Assembly: GCA_030606525.1 (NCBI GenBank)
Contig: JAUWGG010000061.1
Coordinates: 1 to 6,533, forward strand
Reading direction: 5' to 3'
DNA: 6,533 nt
Origin: Methanobacteriota archaeon
Lineage (GTDB): Archaea; Thermoplasmatota; Thermoplasmata; JAUWGG01
The notes below the pieces were generated by a model. It was not told where the DNA came from and searched no databases. It saw only the letters and a program-made list of their open reading frames with translations. The position numbers were made by a program, and so were the translations under genes. Below are positions 5,950 to 6,533 of this stretch, one piece after another (the stretch's first letter is position 1; each line of letters starts with the position of its first letter).

Positions 5950-6533
5950 ATGCAGCGAACTTATAAATTCAGATTATATCCAAACAAAGAGCAGGAACAC
6001 AAGCTACAGAACACGCTCAATAACTGTAGGTTTTTGTATAACTTATTATTGGAAGGATTGTGTAATCAATCCAAGCTCAATAGATTGGAACTTCAAAATT
6101 CTATCCCACAGCTCAAAGAAAGGTTCGCATGGCTGAAAGACAGCTACTCAAAAACCTTACAATATGAATCCTACCGACTGTTCTCCAACCTTCGAGCATT
6201 AGGCCAACTGAAAAAGAACGGTAAGAAGGTCGGCAAGCTCAGGTTCAAAGGCAAAAACTGGTTCAAGACCTTCACCTACAATCAGAGTGGATTCAAAATT
6301 GTAGAAAGTAATACTAGATCGGATAAATTACATTTATCTAAAATCGGCGATATACCTATCAGGCTGCATCGTAAAATCAAAGGCAATATCAAACAAATTG
6401 TCGTTAAGAAATATCCATCTGGCAGGTGGTATGCTTCCGTATGTGCAGAAACCGACAATCCAATATCAACCAACCACACCATCAAGAAACCTGTTGGCAT
6501 CGATGTCGGTATAAAACATTTTTTAACTGATAG
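5950..6533 (+). CDS. tnpB: TnpB, IS1341-type RNA-guided nuclease (3' partial)
   Basis: The first 194 codons of a transposon-encoded TnpB protein, open to the window edge. Family members are RNA-guided, RuvC-type DNA nucleases that cut at a target-adjacent motif using a guide RNA made from the 3' end of the element. The N terminus MQRTYKFRLYPNKEQEHKLQ and the NCRFLYN motif (25-31) are typical. YSKTLQYESYRLFSNLRAL (66-84) and KGKNWFKTFTYNQSGF (100-115) are the usual following motifs, and PVGIDVGIKHFLTD (181-194) carries the first RuvC catalytic aspartate, D185. No frameshift or stop breaks the visible part, and the first catalytic residue is intact. The second RuvC residues, the zinc finger and the right end lie outside the window. 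No tnpA is visible on the left, so this is either a stand-alone IS1341-like element or has tnpA elsewhere. ATG 5950 is fixed by an in-frame stop at 5938. Confidence 0.93.
   Translation, partial: MQRTYKFRLYPNKEQEHKLQNTLNNCRFLYNLLLEGLCNQSKLNRLELQNSIPQLKERFAWLKDSYSKTLQYESYRLFSNLRALGQLKKNGKKVGKLRFKGKNWFKTFTYNQSGFKIVESNTRSDKLHLSKIGDIPIRLHRKIKGNIKQIVVKKYPSGRWYASVCAETDNPISTNHTIKKPVGIDVGIKHFLTD

Larger units (their letters stand above)
5767..6533 (+). mobile_element. IS200/IS605-superfamily element (IS1341 group), left part
   Basis: A partial insertion element containing tnpB, its promoter region, the 15-base repeats and probably the terminal hairpin. The left boundary is inferred: the family inserts beside short T-rich target motifs, and TATTAAC (5760-5766, covering the DUF89 stop codon) lies 15 bases before the hairpin, a distance similar to that in studied elements. 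These elements leave no target duplication or terminal inverted repeats, so the boundary cannot be proven from one side. The right end is outside the window. Confidence 0.55.

Noticed and set aside
6282..6500. 72-codon - strand frame within tnpB
   Set aside because: It is antisense to conserved TnpB motifs, including the stretch before the RuvC-I aspartate.

Overview
The window reads as a stretch of archaeal chromosome, probably euryarchaeal in the broad sense. The evidence is a complete DNA topoisomerase VI operon in the order top6B-top6A, promoter-like TATA elements about 26 bases upstream of several start codons with little or no leader, and a predominantly archaeal DUF89 phosphatase-type gene. 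The length of Top6B (672 aa, with an apparent extra C-terminal domain) resembles methanogen-type Top6B more than the shorter crenarchaeal form. A more exact lineage cannot be read from the sequence. All supported genes lie on the + strand.

Left part (1-703): the C-terminal end of a zinc-ribbon protein is followed without a gap by a 47-aa zinc-ribbon protein that is complete, and then by a small VanZ-like membrane protein. These three are closely spaced and probably co-transcribed. Centre (748-3853): top6B and top6A overlap by 8 bases and encode the two subunits of the type IIB topoisomerase that relaxes and decatenates DNA. Right of centre (3907-5765): a GNAT-type acetyltransferase-like protein and a DUF89/ARMT1-like metal-dependent phosphatase follow, each with its own likely promoter and probably leaderless.

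Right end (5766-6533): directly after the DUF89 stop codon there is a strong hairpin of the kind found at the ends of IS200/IS605-family elements. Next come a 15-base direct repeat in two copies, two TATA-like elements, and the first 194 codons of a TnpB (IS1341-type, RNA-guided nuclease family) gene that runs off the window. This is the only mobile-element region. Its 5' region is the least explained part of the window and the best place to look for something new. The rest is mostly recognisable housekeeping sequence, and I see no undescribed multi-gene system that the sequence alone would support.
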